Shown piece by piece: positions 22,898-31,090 of a DNA stretch of 64,000 nt (the stretch's first letter is position 1; the number at the start of each line of letters is the position of its first letter). The position numbers and the translations under genes are program-made. The stretch is from Bacteroidaceae bacterium (GTDB lineage: Bacteria; Bacteroidota; Bacteroidia; Bacteroidales; Bacteroidaceae). The stretch is taken from contig JAIKWU010000076.1 of assembly GCA_024684455.1 (NCBI GenBank), positions 1-64,000 on the forward strand. The letters run 5' to 3'. The notes under the pieces are model-generated. The model searched no databases, had not been told where the DNA came from, and worked only from the letters and a program-made list of their open reading frames with translations.

Positions 22898-25531
22898 TCA
22901 GAACTCCTGTCCGAGGACGAAGTGGAACTGACTGCCGCCGTAAGCCGTGCTGCCGAAGACTTTGTCGAAGCCGTAGGCCCAGTCGATACCCATCATGCCG
23001 ACCATCGGAAGGAACAGACGTACACCGACACCCGCCGAGCGTTTCATGTCGAAGGGGTTGAACTTCTTGACATCATTCCAGGCATTACCACCCTCGACGA
23101 AGGCAAGTCCGTAGATATTGGTCGAGCCTTGTAACAAGAAGGGATAACGAAGTTCAAGCGTCATGCGTGAATAGGCATAGCCTTCCTGTCCGTAGGGCGT
23201 AAGTGCGCCGTTGTCGTAGCCGCGCAGGCCGATAGTCTCGCTGTAGTACGACGAGGTGTAGCCCGACATGCCGTCGCCACCCATGTAGAACGTCTCGAAT
23301 GGCGAACGCTTGTGACGGTTGAAGTGGCCGAGGAAACCACAGTCGAAGCGCGCCATGAGCACAAAGCACTTCTGTGCCGATGAAAGCGGTGTGAAGTAGC
23401 GGCTGTTGAACTTCCACTTGTGGTATTCAATCCATCGGTAGATTTTCTGCAGATTCCTCATACGGTCGGCATCGGCGGTCGAAATATGGGAACTGAGTTC
23501 CTTGTAGTCCAGTCCGTCGAACAGTGAGTAAGGAGGTGTGGCAGAAACCGAAAGGGAGATTTGCGAACCGCTGCGCGGAAAGATGGGGTTGGAGATGGAG
23601 TTGCGCGAAAGTTGCAGCGTCAGGCTCACATTGTTGCAGTTACCGTCGGTAATGAGGAAGTATTCCCAGTCCTTCAGCATGTAGCGTGAGAACGACAGCG
23701 TTGCGGAAAGTGAGAAACGGTTGTCAGGCCATGTAAGACGTTTACCCCAGCCAAGCGACAGGCCGAACATCTGCATGTATTTGTCCGGATCGTAGTACGA
23801 ACCGTAGTTGTTGTAGTAGGAGTTGTTATAGTTGCCATAGCCGTACAGCATCGAATAGTAAGAATTCATGTACGACGAGTTGTAATAGTTGGAGTTGACG
23901 TCGGTGTAGCGCGAGAAGTATGCCGACACGCTGAGCGAATTAGGACGCTTTCCGCCGAACCACGGGTCGAAGAACGAAACGCTGTACGACTGGTAGTAGG
24001 AGCCGTTGGTCGAGGCGCTGATTTCGAACTGCTGTCCGTCGCCCTGCGGCAGGATACCACGGCGGTTCTTGTTCTTCCCAAACAAGTTGCGCATGGAGAA
24101 GTTCGTAAATTTGACACCTGCTTTGAGGATGACGCCCGTGTAGCCCCAGCCGAGCGAAAGTTCAATCTGGTCGCTTGCCTTCGGTGTCAGACCGAGGTTC
24201 AGGTCCACCATGCCTGTGTTTGGGTCGGGAACGGGTTTGAAGTCCATCTTCTCAGGGTCGAAGTGTCCCATCTGAGCAATGTCCTGATACGACTGCTTGA
24301 AAGCGTCCATCGAGAAGAGGTCGCCTGGCTTGAGCGACAGTTCGCGACGGATGACATCTTCATAGACACGTGTATTGCCGTAGATTTTGATTTTGTTGAT
24401 AGAAGCCTGTATGCCCTCGAAGATGCGAATCTGCAGGTCGATGGAGTCGCCTTCCTCACCCACTTCGACGGATTGGATTTTGTTGAAGACGTATCCGTCG
24501 TTGTAGTAGTAGTTCGACACAGCGTCCTCGTCGACCTCAAGGCGCTGCTTGATATGCTTCATGTTATAGACGTCGCCTTTCTCCATGCGGAGCACTCGGT
24601 TGAGGGCTTCGGTCGAGTAGATGGTGTTGCCTACCCACGAGATGTCGCGTACATAGTATTTCTGTCCTTCGTCCAGATGGAGATACACGTCAACGGTATT
24701 ATTGCCACGGTCAACGACGCTGTCGGCAACAATCTGTGCGTCGCGATAGCCCAGTTCGTTGTACTTCTCGATGATGCGTTCCTTGTCTTCCTTGTACTTT
24801 TCACTGACGAACTTCTTTGAGCGGAAGAAGTTGATGAATTTGTTCTCATGCGTCTTCTTCAACAGTCCTCCTCCGAGTGGACCGCCGAGAATCTTCCTGC
24901 GCCTCAGGTTGTCGTTGCCAGTGATGAAGATATGGTTCACTTTCACTTTCTCCTTCTTGTCAATGTTGACATCGACAATGAGGTGGTCCTTCTTGTTTAT
25001 GTCGTCACGCTGCACAATGTCGATGTCGGCATTCTTAAAGCCTTTGTCGTCGAAGTAGTTCTTGATGATTAACTTGGCACGATCGACCATGTTCGGCGTG
25101 ATTTGGTTGCCGCTGACAATACCTATTTTCTGCTCCAGGTCTTCACGTTCCGACTTCTTTACGCCATTGATGTTTACTCTGGAGACGCGGGGACGGGTGG
25201 CGAGGACGATTTTCAGGTAAATGCTGTCGTTCTGAATCTTTTCAGCCTCGATGCGGGCACTGCTGAACAGGCCGTGCTTCCAGTATCGCTTCACGGCAGC
25301 CGTGATTTCGTCGCCAGGCACCGACACGTACTCCCCTACTGACAAGCCTGATATGCCTATCAGCAAATAGTCTTCATAGTTATCCACGCCTTCGACCGAG
25401 ATGCCGCCAATGGGCAGGCGTCGCGGTTGTCCATACACAACGGTGGGGTTATCGGTGTCCTGCTGTGCCTGTGCCGATGGTGCAAACAGCAAGATGAGCG
25501 CAGACAGGAAAAGTATTCTCTTGATCTTCAT
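22898..25531 (-). CDS. bamA: BamA outer-membrane protein assembly factor
   Basis: An 877-residue Omp85 protein. After the signal peptide (ending PSAQAQ) come five POTRA domains (about 40-430, with the phrases VNHIFITGNDNLRRRKI and ISWVGNTIYSTEALNRVL) and a 16-strand barrel ending in FHFVLGQEF, with a terminal Phe. An extracellular loop region (about 535-595) is very rich in Tyr, Asn and Ser. It is the catalytic core for inserting outer-membrane barrels. The operon order uppS-bamA-skp-skp is typical for Bacteroidales. Confidence 0.96.
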   Translation of the reverse strand: MKIKRILFLSALILLFAPSAQAQQDTDNPTVVYGQPRRLPIGGISVEGVDNYEDYLLIGISGLSVGEYVSVPGDEITAAVKRYWKHGLFSSARIEAEKIQNDSIYLKIVLATRPRVSRVNINGVKKSEREDLEQKIGIVSGNQITPNMVDRAKLIIKNYFDDKGFKNADIDIVQRDDINKKDHLIVDVNIDKKEKVKVNHIFITGNDNLRRRKILGGPLGGGLLKKTHENKFINFFRSKKFVSEKYKEDKERIIEKYNELGYRDAQIVADSVVDRGNNTVDVYLHLDEGQKYYVRDISWVGNTIYSTEALNRVLRMEKGDVYNMKHIKQRLEVDEDAVSNYYYNDGYVFNKIQSVEVGEEGDSIDLQIRIFEGIQASINKIKIYGNTRVYEDVIRRELSLKPGDLFSMDAFKQSYQDIAQMGHFDPEKMDFKPVPDPNTGMVDLNLGLTPKASDQIELSLGWGYTGVILKAGVKFTNFSMRNLFGKNKNRRGILPQGDGQQFEISASTNGSYYQSYSVSFFDPWFGGKRPNSLSVSAYFSRYTDVNSNYYNSSYMNSYYSMLYGYGNYNNSYYNNYGSYYDPDKYMQMFGLSLGWGKRLTWPDNRFSLSATLSFSRYMLKDWEYFLITDGNCNNVSLTLQLSRNSISNPIFPRSGSQISLSVSATPPYSLFDGLDYKELSSHISTADADRMRNLQKIYRWIEYHKWKFNSRYFTPLSSAQKCFVLMARFDCGFLGHFNRHKRSPFETFYMGGDGMSGYTSSYYSETIGLRGYDNGALTPYGQEGYAYSRMTLELRYPFLLQGSTNIYGLAFVEGGNAWNDVKKFNPFDMKRSAGVGVRLFLPMVGMMGIDWAYGFDKVFGSTAYGGSQFHFVLGQEF

Positions 25532-25552
25532 TCTATGAATCGTCGCGTTGAG

Positions 25553-26293
25553 TTACTTGGCTTCTTCCACTTGTTCGCCAGTCTTGCCGAAGCGGCGCTG
25601 ACGCTGCTGGTATTCGCAGATGGCTTTACAGAGTTCTTCTTCGTTGAAGTCGGGCCAGTAGGTCTTGGTAAAGTAGAATTCACTATAGGCACACTGCCAC
25701 AGCAGGAAGTTGCTGATGCGCTCCTCGCCGCCGGTGCGGATCATCAGTTCAGGGTCGGGGATACCGTGGGTATCGAGATGCTGGGCGATGGTCTCTTCGG
25801 TGATGTCCTCGGGTCGGAGCGTCCCAGCCTTCACTTCGCGGGCAATGTCCTGCGTCGCCTTCGTCAGTTCCCACTTGGAGGAATAACTCAGTGCCATCAC
25901 CATACAGGTTTTCGTATTGTTCTTTGTCGATTCCTCGAGTTTGAGGATGGCATCCTGTATCTCCGGTGAGAGACGGCTGCGGTCGCCGATGACACGGAAA
26001 CGTGCGTCGTACTCCATGAAGAGTTTATCGACGAGGTTCTCCATGAGCAGCGACATCAATGCCTGTACTTCGGCGGCAGGGCGGTTCCAGTTCTCGGTCG
26101 AGAAGGTATAGAGAGTGACGTAGTCGATGCCGAGTTTGCCGGCAGCCTTCACGACATCCTGCGCCGTCTGGGCGCCTGCATGGTGTCCGAACGTGCGTTC
26201 CTTGCCCTGCTTCTTGGCCCAGCGCCCATTGCCGTCCATGATAATGGCGATGTGGTGGGGAAGTCGAGTCTTATCTACTTGTTCAGTGTACAT
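25553..26293 (-). CDS. uppS: Isoprenyl transferase (undecaprenyl diphosphate synthase)
   Basis: A 246-residue cis-prenyltransferase that makes the C55 lipid carrier for cell wall and O-antigen. Motifs: IIMDGNGRWAKKQGKERTFGH with the catalytic Asp, the YTFSTENWNRP stretch near residue 80 and RTGGEERISNFLLWQCAYSE near 195. Starts 7 bases after the DUF6089 gene and ends 21 bases before bamA. Confidence 0.96.
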   Translation of the reverse strand: MYTEQVDKTRLPHHIAIIMDGNGRWAKKQGKERTFGHHAGAQTAQDVVKAAGKLGIDYVTLYTFSTENWNRPAAEVQALMSLLMENLVDKLFMEYDARFRVIGDRSRLSPEIQDAILKLEESTKNNTKTCMVMALSYSSKWELTKATQDIAREVKAGTLRPEDITEETIAQHLDTHGIPDPELMIRTGGEERISNFLLWQCAYSEFYFTKTYWPDFNEEELCKAICEYQQRQRRFGKTGEQVEEAK

Positions 26294-26300
26294 ATAGTCG

Positions 26301-26984
26301 TTATTCGTTGTTACATTTTCGGTATTTCGGGCAGAGGTCGTACGACACGTAGAACATCAGCATGGAGTAACTGTCCTTGTTCTTGAACCCGCCGCTACTG
26401 ATGCGGTAGGGGTCTTCGATGCCGTCGAGTTTGTCGCTGGTAGTGAAGCGGACGCTGAAGTCGGCGCCACAGTTCCAGCGGGGTGCAAACTTATACTTGA
26501 CGCCGATGCCCAGGGGGATGTTCAGTGCCACAGCCTTGTTGCAGGCAGTCAGTCCGAGTCCCATCTGAATGTAGGGAGCAAGGCGGTGTGAACCTTTATA
26601 ACTGCCTCCCGTACCGTAAGCCCAGAAGGACAGTTCGTACTGACAGGCCACATCCACCAGCGGATTGCTGAACTTCCACTGCTGGGTGGGGTTGGCCGGA
26701 AACTTGTTGTCGCTCTTCATCGCGTCGCCGCTGACTTTTCCGTAGGCGACGTCGAACTTCAGTGCCATACGTTGGTTGAGGTTGTAGCGACCGAAGACGG
26801 CTGCCCCGACGTTCATGTTCTTGAAGGGTGATGTGTAGTTACCGTCGCCGTAGTAGGTCAACGGTCCGGCCATCACACCGAGTTCGAGGGCATACTCCAG
26901 TTCTTGAGCATAGACAGCGGTCAGCGGAAGCATCATCAGTATGCTCGCCACCACCCTATTCCGTATGTTCCCGACTATGCTCAT
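26301..26984 (-). CDS. DUF6089-type outer-membrane protein (PorG-like)
   Basis: A 227-residue protein with a signal peptide ending near VYAQ (residue 26) and a small barrel with alternating strands, e.g. YALELGVMAGPLTYYGDG. It resembles the DUF6089/PorG proteins that precede uppS-bamA in Bacteroidetes; PorG is part of type IX secretion in Porphyromonas. The assignment rests on this context and on general resemblance recalled from memory. Confidence 0.7.
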   Translation of the reverse strand: MSIVGNIRNRVVASILMMLPLTAVYAQELEYALELGVMAGPLTYYGDGNYTSPFKNMNVGAAVFGRYNLNQRMALKFDVAYGKVSGDAMKSDNKFPANPTQQWKFSNPLVDVACQYELSFWAYGTGGSYKGSHRLAPYIQMGLGLTACNKAVALNIPLGIGVKYKFAPRWNCGADFSVRFTTSDKLDGIEDPYRISSGGFKNKDSYSMLMFYVSYDLCPKYRKCNNE

Positions 26985-26990
26985 AAACCT

Positions 26991-28364
26991 TTATTTTTTA
27001 CCTATCGTACCGCACCACACCTTTCCACCGCTTTGCAGCAGCCAGATTTTTCCGTTCACTACGACGGCCGAAACTGGCAGTGTGGGATTCTCGTTCAGTT
27101 CCTTCGGCAGGAGGATGCGCGTGGTGTGCGGCTGCCACGAAAGTCCGTTGTCGTCCGACGTATAGATTGTCTTGAATGCCTGTGCTGTGTCGCCCGTGTT
27201 GGGGTCGGCTCCGCCGAAAGCCACCAGTTGGTCACCGAGGCGTACCATCGTCAGGCTCTCCATCACAGGAAGGACGTAGTCGCTGCCGGCAGGTGCAGGG
27301 AGGTGGTTCCACTGCTGGTTAAGGTCTTTGTCGGACGACGACACTTTGTACCAGCACGTCGTGTTCCGCGTGGCCTCGTTCGTCAGGCCCAACATAACGA
27401 CATGCTGCATTCCCGCATGGGTCTTGGTCTGGTAGTAGGCCGACTGAACGGGTGCGACTGGCAGTTTGTCGAGGTCGGTCACTCCGTTAGCCGTCCATGT
27501 CAGCAGGTCGGACGACTGCACAATCTTGCTTCCGTCGTATGCATACAGATAGGTCGGGTCGGCGCAGAGCAGGCTCGTCAGCGTCACGTCGCCCGCCTGG
27601 GTCCACGCCACACCCTGCACGGCGGCATCCGAACTGTACAGATGTCCGTCGGCGGCAAGGGCATAGAACTTGTCGTTGAAGACGACGACCGTGCGGACGT
27701 CGAGCGTCGAGCCACAGCCTGTCAGCGCGGCGGGAGTCGTCCATGCCGATTCTGTCGCCGTGTCGAACGACGTCACCGTCGGCGCACCGCCGTTGTCGGC
27801 AAACGCATAGATGCGGCTGCCGAGCGACACGCTACGATGCACACCGCTAAGCGTCAGCGACGTCGAAGCCATGTCAGTCCAGTAGAGCGAATCGGCCACC
27901 AGTTTGGCCTTGTTCAGTTTAGCCTTGTAGATGCGATTGTTCTGTTGGTCGGTCGAAAACACCAGAAACTCAACATCCTGCGTGAAATCCACCGAATCGA
28001 CACCTGACGTAAACGAATAGTAGTTGTCCCAACCACGCTGTTTGCAGAAGATGAGGCCCGTATAGGTAATCGTAGGCACGACACGACTGATGTCGGCCCA
28101 ACCGATGATGGAATCGACCGACTCAATCTCGCCTTTCAACTGGTCGATGTTAAAGCCGATGGAACTGCCGTCAATCACACGCGTGTAGATGCTGTCGTAC
28201 AGACCGTCGGACGTCTTCGTGTTGAAATAGGTGGTAATGTTGCCCACCGTGAACGACGTGATGGCGCACTGCGGATAGTTCACCACCTCCTTGTCCTTCA
28301 GACAGGAGACAACCGTCAGCAGCACTGCCACGAACAATCCAGCCTTCTTCAATATATTCTTCAT
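26991..28364 (-). CDS. DUF6242-type lipoprotein
   Basis: A 457-residue lipoprotein with lipobox VVSC at about residue 21 (followed by LKDKEVVNYPQCAITSFTVG), which matches the usual start of DUF6242 proteins. The remainder contains repeated W- and G-rich blades (GLSWQPHT, TWTANGV) suggestive of a beta-propeller, possibly sialidase/BNR-like. First gene of the uppS-bamA operon (6-base gap). Function unknown. Confidence 0.75.
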   Translation of the reverse strand: MKNILKKAGLFVAVLLTVVSCLKDKEVVNYPQCAITSFTVGNITTYFNTKTSDGLYDSIYTRVIDGSSIGFNIDQLKGEIESVDSIIGWADISRVVPTITYTGLIFCKQRGWDNYYSFTSGVDSVDFTQDVEFLVFSTDQQNNRIYKAKLNKAKLVADSLYWTDMASTSLTLSGVHRSVSLGSRIYAFADNGGAPTVTSFDTATESAWTTPAALTGCGSTLDVRTVVVFNDKFYALAADGHLYSSDAAVQGVAWTQAGDVTLTSLLCADPTYLYAYDGSKIVQSSDLLTWTANGVTDLDKLPVAPVQSAYYQTKTHAGMQHVVMLGLTNEATRNTTCWYKVSSSDKDLNQQWNHLPAPAGSDYVLPVMESLTMVRLGDQLVAFGGADPNTGDTAQAFKTIYTSDDNGLSWQPHTTRILLPKELNENPTLPVSAVVVNGKIWLLQSGGKVWCGTIGKK

Positions 28365-28677
28365 TCCTGTAGAGTCTTCAAAAATTATAGGCGCAGTATT
28401 TTACGATGCAAAAATACGAACAAATTTTGGGCTACGGAAATGAGAAAGTCACTTTTAACGCATTTTATACCTATTTTACCGAGTTTTAAGCAGTTTTCAC
28501 GTTTTTTCAGACCACTGAAAGACATTCTTCGGCATAATCAGCAGAAAACCGCAGATAAAGAATGACGCTAAGCACTTGGAAAAATCACGCTAAGCACTTG
28601 GCGTTCGAACGCTAAGCACTTGGCGTGTTTTTTCCAAGTGCTTAGATGTATGTTCCGACAGTAGAAAAAAAGGGCGG
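28365..28677. other. Intergenic gap upstream of the bamA operon
   Basis: This 313-base gap has a weak minus-strand box TATTTTTG (28409-28416), A/T-rich sequence with poly-T stretches, and the CCAAGTGCTTAGCG palindrome at 28566-28645. Both neighbours are leftward, so the palindrome lies between the ribD stop and the bamA-operon promoter. Confidence 0.6.
28566..28645. repeat. CCAAGTGCTTAGCG-family palindrome, copy 2
   Basis: Inverted arms of 23 bases (28568-28590 with 28623-28645) match at 22 positions and enclose two CGCTAAGCACTTGGCG-type words around the palindrome GTTCGAAC. Same architecture as copies at 19156 and 61196. It may end the ribD transcript. Confidence 0.85.
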
Positions 28678-29610
28678 CTACTGCACCGTGCAATGCCGCC
28701 ATTCGTCTATCTGGTGATGACCGTATAGGGTTGTGTCACGCAGCGTGGCGTGGTGCAGTCGGGGGGCTGGCACGCCTTCGGCGTCGAGACGCAGCGGCCC
28801 TGTCTCGACGAAGGCTTCGTCCCAAAGGCCTGCATCGATGAAACCCTGCAGCGTCTGGCATCCTCCTTCGACGAGCAGACTCTGCACGCCTTCCCGCCAC
28901 ATCGTCTGGAGCAAGGTCGGGATGTCGCCCGTCGTATGGCTGAGCACATAGCGTCGCGGATTTAGGCCTGCCCATCGGCGTACGTCGAGGCGCGGCTGGT
29001 CGAGTTCCCAGGTGCGCCGTCCCACGAGGATGGCTTCGTGTTCGGCACGTCGCTTGTGGCAGAGCATTTGGGTAAAATCATTGGAGATGATCAGGCGTTC
29101 GTGGGGGCTTCCTATAAAACCGTCGGAGGTTTGCGCCCATTTCAGCGTGATGAAAGGCCGATGCTGTTGGTGAAAGGTGAAGAAACGCTTGTTGAGTTCG
29201 CGGCACTCGGCTTCACACACGCCGACGGTGACCTCCACGCCGGCATCGCGCAACTTCTGGATGCCACGTCCCTGCACTTGGGCAAAGGGGTCAATGGTGC
29301 CCACGACACACCGCCTGAGACCTTTGCGAATGATAAGGTCGGCACAAGGCGGAGTCTTTCCGTAGTGGGAACAGGGTTCAAGACTGACGTAGATAGTGGA
29401 TTTCGGCAGCAGAGCCACGTCGTCAGGACAGACTGATGCCAGTGCGTTCACTTCGGCATGGGCCTCGCCGCAACGCACGTGATAGCCCTCGCCGATGATG
29501 CGACCGTCACAAACGACAACGGCACCGACCATCGGGTTCGGTGCTGTGCTCATTCGTCCATTTTTCGCCAACTGAAGGCAGCGACGCATGTATTGCTCGT
29601 CGGCAGTCAT
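28678..29610 (-). CDS. ribD: Bifunctional riboflavin biosynthesis deaminase/reductase
   Basis: A 310-residue enzyme for steps two and three of riboflavin synthesis. The N-terminal deaminase has NPMVGAVVVCDGRIIGEGYH, HAEVNAL and PCSHYGKTPPCADLI (zinc ligands); the C-terminal reductase begins near ITLKWAQTSDGFI (residue 155) and has SLLVEGGCQTLQGFID. The start overlaps the stop of the C39-like gene by 4 bases, so the two are coupled. No FMN riboswitch is visible upstream. Confidence 0.95.
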   Translation of the reverse strand: MTADEQYMRRCLQLAKNGRMSTAPNPMVGAVVVCDGRIIGEGYHVRCGEAHAEVNALASVCPDDVALLPKSTIYVSLEPCSHYGKTPPCADLIIRKGLRRCVVGTIDPFAQVQGRGIQKLRDAGVEVTVGVCEAECRELNKRFFTFHQQHRPFITLKWAQTSDGFIGSPHERLIISNDFTQMLCHKRRAEHEAILVGRRTWELDQPRLDVRRWAGLNPRRYVLSHTTGDIPTLLQTMWREGVQSLLVEGGCQTLQGFIDAGLWDEAFVETGPLRLDAEGVPAPRLHHATLRDTTLYGHHQIDEWRHCTVQ

Positions 29611-30410
29611 TGTTCTATTACCACCAAATACCTGCCCGAGTCTTCCCAGGCATCAAGGAACTGCTCGACAGGATAGGTGTCGCGTTCGTTTTCGCTTTGT
29701 GGGTCATACACCTCGACGGTCTGTTTCGTCAGGTCCACCTGTGTGACCACGACGGCATGGTCGGGAATTTCGCCGATGTACTTATCCTCCATCCTTTCCA
29801 TGTTGCGGTCGCCGACCAGTTCGCCACCATCGACCACGGCGATGACATCCTTACCGTCGGCCTGCATCTGCTGCACATCGTCAAGAGTGTAGCCGAACTC
29901 CTTCGTCACGCGCAGACCGACCTTCTCCAAGACGTTGCCAATGTCGCCGATGCGAGTGCCTCCCTCTTGCAGCCAGCCGTTTTCGCGAGCCACATGGATG
30001 AGTTCTGCTTCGTCGAACACGATGCCGCGCCGACGCAACACAAACTCTTCACAGTGCTGTCCGCACGAACTGCTTTCTTCGCCTTCCGTGGCAGCCATCG
30101 CCGTGAGCGGCAGACTCTTGACATCGCCGCTCCGCACCAGTTTCTCCACCACGTCATCAATCTCCGTCGCACGTTGCAACAAAGCCTGTAGCGTCGGGTT
30201 TTGGCGAGCCTCACGAATGACGCGCATCTGCAGGTCGGCACCAGCGTTGCCGTCGAGATAGGTGGCTATCTCTACGTCCGACAGACCGCCAGCCAATGCG
30301 ACGATCGGCGTTTTCCGAGAGGTCAGCGGACGCTGGTGTCCGAGGTCCATGCCAATGATGTGCCAGGGATCAGCCACGTTCTTCATTTCCTGCTCGTCTT
30401 GTTTCTTCAT
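29607..30410 (-). CDS. Putative anti-sigma-like / C39-like (papain-fold) protein
   Basis: A 267-residue soluble protein from ATG at 30410 (an upstream ATG at 30425 overlaps the sigma gene). Residues about 43-80, LSDVEIATYLDGNAGADLQM and NPTLQALLQ, look like an anti-sigma N-terminal helix bundle without zinc ligands. Residues about 112-265 look like a C39-type papain fold: SSSCGQHCEEFVL (Cys116, Cys120), IPDHAVVVTQVD (His218) and VYDP (Asp236) fit a Cys-His-Asp triad. There is no signal peptide or membrane helix. It begins 4 bases after a sigma factor gene, so it may regulate it. This is inference. Confidence 0.6.
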   Translation of the reverse strand: MKKQDEQEMKNVADPWHIIGMDLGHQRPLTSRKTPIVALAGGLSDVEIATYLDGNAGADLQMRVIREARQNPTLQALLQRATEIDDVVEKLVRSGDVKSLPLTAMAATEGEESSSCGQHCEEFVLRRRGIVFDEAELIHVARENGWLQEGGTRIGDIGNVLEKVGLRVTKEFGYTLDDVQQMQADGKDVIAVVDGGELVGDRNMERMEDKYIGEIPDHAVVVTQVDLTKQTVEVYDPQSENERDTYPVEQFLDAWEDSGRYLVVIEQ

Positions 30411-30414
30411 GTAT

Positions 30415-30978
30415 CTAATGCCCATATTGTTGTTTGTCCTTGAGAGCGACTTCACTCAGTTGCGCCATAGCGCGGCGTTTGATGTTGTAGAGATTAGCAA
30501 TGTTGATGTCCATCTCGCGCGCCAGTTCCTCGTTTGTATAGCCATCGAGGGTCAGGCGGCGAAGTACGGTAGCATAACGCTGGTTTGGCATCTGCTGCAG
30601 AAGCCGCTCGACATCATCGCGCGCCGATGAGTCGGCTTCCACGGTTTCCTCCTCCGCAGCACGTTCATAAAGAGGCTCTTTCGACACAGAATCTATCACT
30701 ATCGTGTCGGTCTTGGCCGTCAGATGGTGCAGTGCAACGATTTTCAGCCACTGATATAGCGAGCAACTGAACGTAAACGTGCGCAGGCGGCGTCCGTCGT
30801 CTGCAAGGAGCAAGGCATAGAGTTCGCTGACCACTTCGTCGTACTCCCACCGCTGTCCGTCCCTGCCTAAGCGCTGAATGAGGCTCACGAGCAGCGGGCG
30901 CAGATTGCGGTAGAAGAACAGGCGAGTCACGAACGCATCGTGCCTCAACAACGCTTCCACTATCTGTCGGTCGTTCAT
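30415..30978 (-). CDS. Sigma-70 family factor (ECF-like)
   Basis: A 187-residue sigma factor with region 2 at about 12-88 (RPLLVSLIQRLG, YDEVVSELYALLL, LYQWLKIVALHHL) and region 4 at about 125-175 (RYATVLRRLTLDGYTNEELA, followed by a helix-turn-helix with NIANLYNIKRRAMAQL). The frame is open upstream to 31323, but the promoter at 30988-31019 places the start at ATG 30978. It opens an operon with the C39-like gene and ribD. Confidence 0.82.
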   Translation of the reverse strand: MNDRQIVEALLRHDAFVTRLFFYRNLRPLLVSLIQRLGRDGQRWEYDEVVSELYALLLADDGRRLRTFTFSCSLYQWLKIVALHHLTAKTDTIVIDSVSKEPLYERAAEEETVEADSSARDDVERLLQQMPNQRYATVLRRLTLDGYTNEELAREMDINIANLYNIKRRAMAQLSEVALKDKQQYGH

Positions 30979-30987
30979 AATCAGGTG

Positions 30988-31019
30988 CAAAGGTACGATT
31001 AAGCGAGTGAAAAAGCAAA
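30988..31019 (-). promoter_or_regulatory. Promoter of the sigma-C39-ribD operon
   Basis: TACCTTTG (30988-30995) with TTTG (31016-31019), spacer 20. The spacer (CACTCGCTTAATCG) resembles those of the aroQ and U32 promoters. The box ends 10 bases from the start codon, so the leader is very short. Confidence 0.7.
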
Positions 31020-31035
31020 TTTCTTTAACATTTCC

Positions 31036-31066
31036 TTTGCTTTGCACCCTTTTAGTCGTACCTTTG
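31036..31066 (+). promoter_or_regulatory. Promoter of purD
   Basis: TTTG (31036-31039), 19 bases, TACCTTTG (31059-31066), a near-ideal Bacteroidetes promoter. The bases before the -7 box, TTTTAGTCG, match the shared TTAGTCG word of the other promoters. Confidence 0.8.
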
Positions 31067-31090
31067 CAAAGAAAATAAAATGATTCAACA

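Noticed and set aside
28678..29610. FMN riboswitch before ribD
   Set aside because: ribD has no leader of its own (it overlaps the upstream gene) and no riboswitch motif is present.
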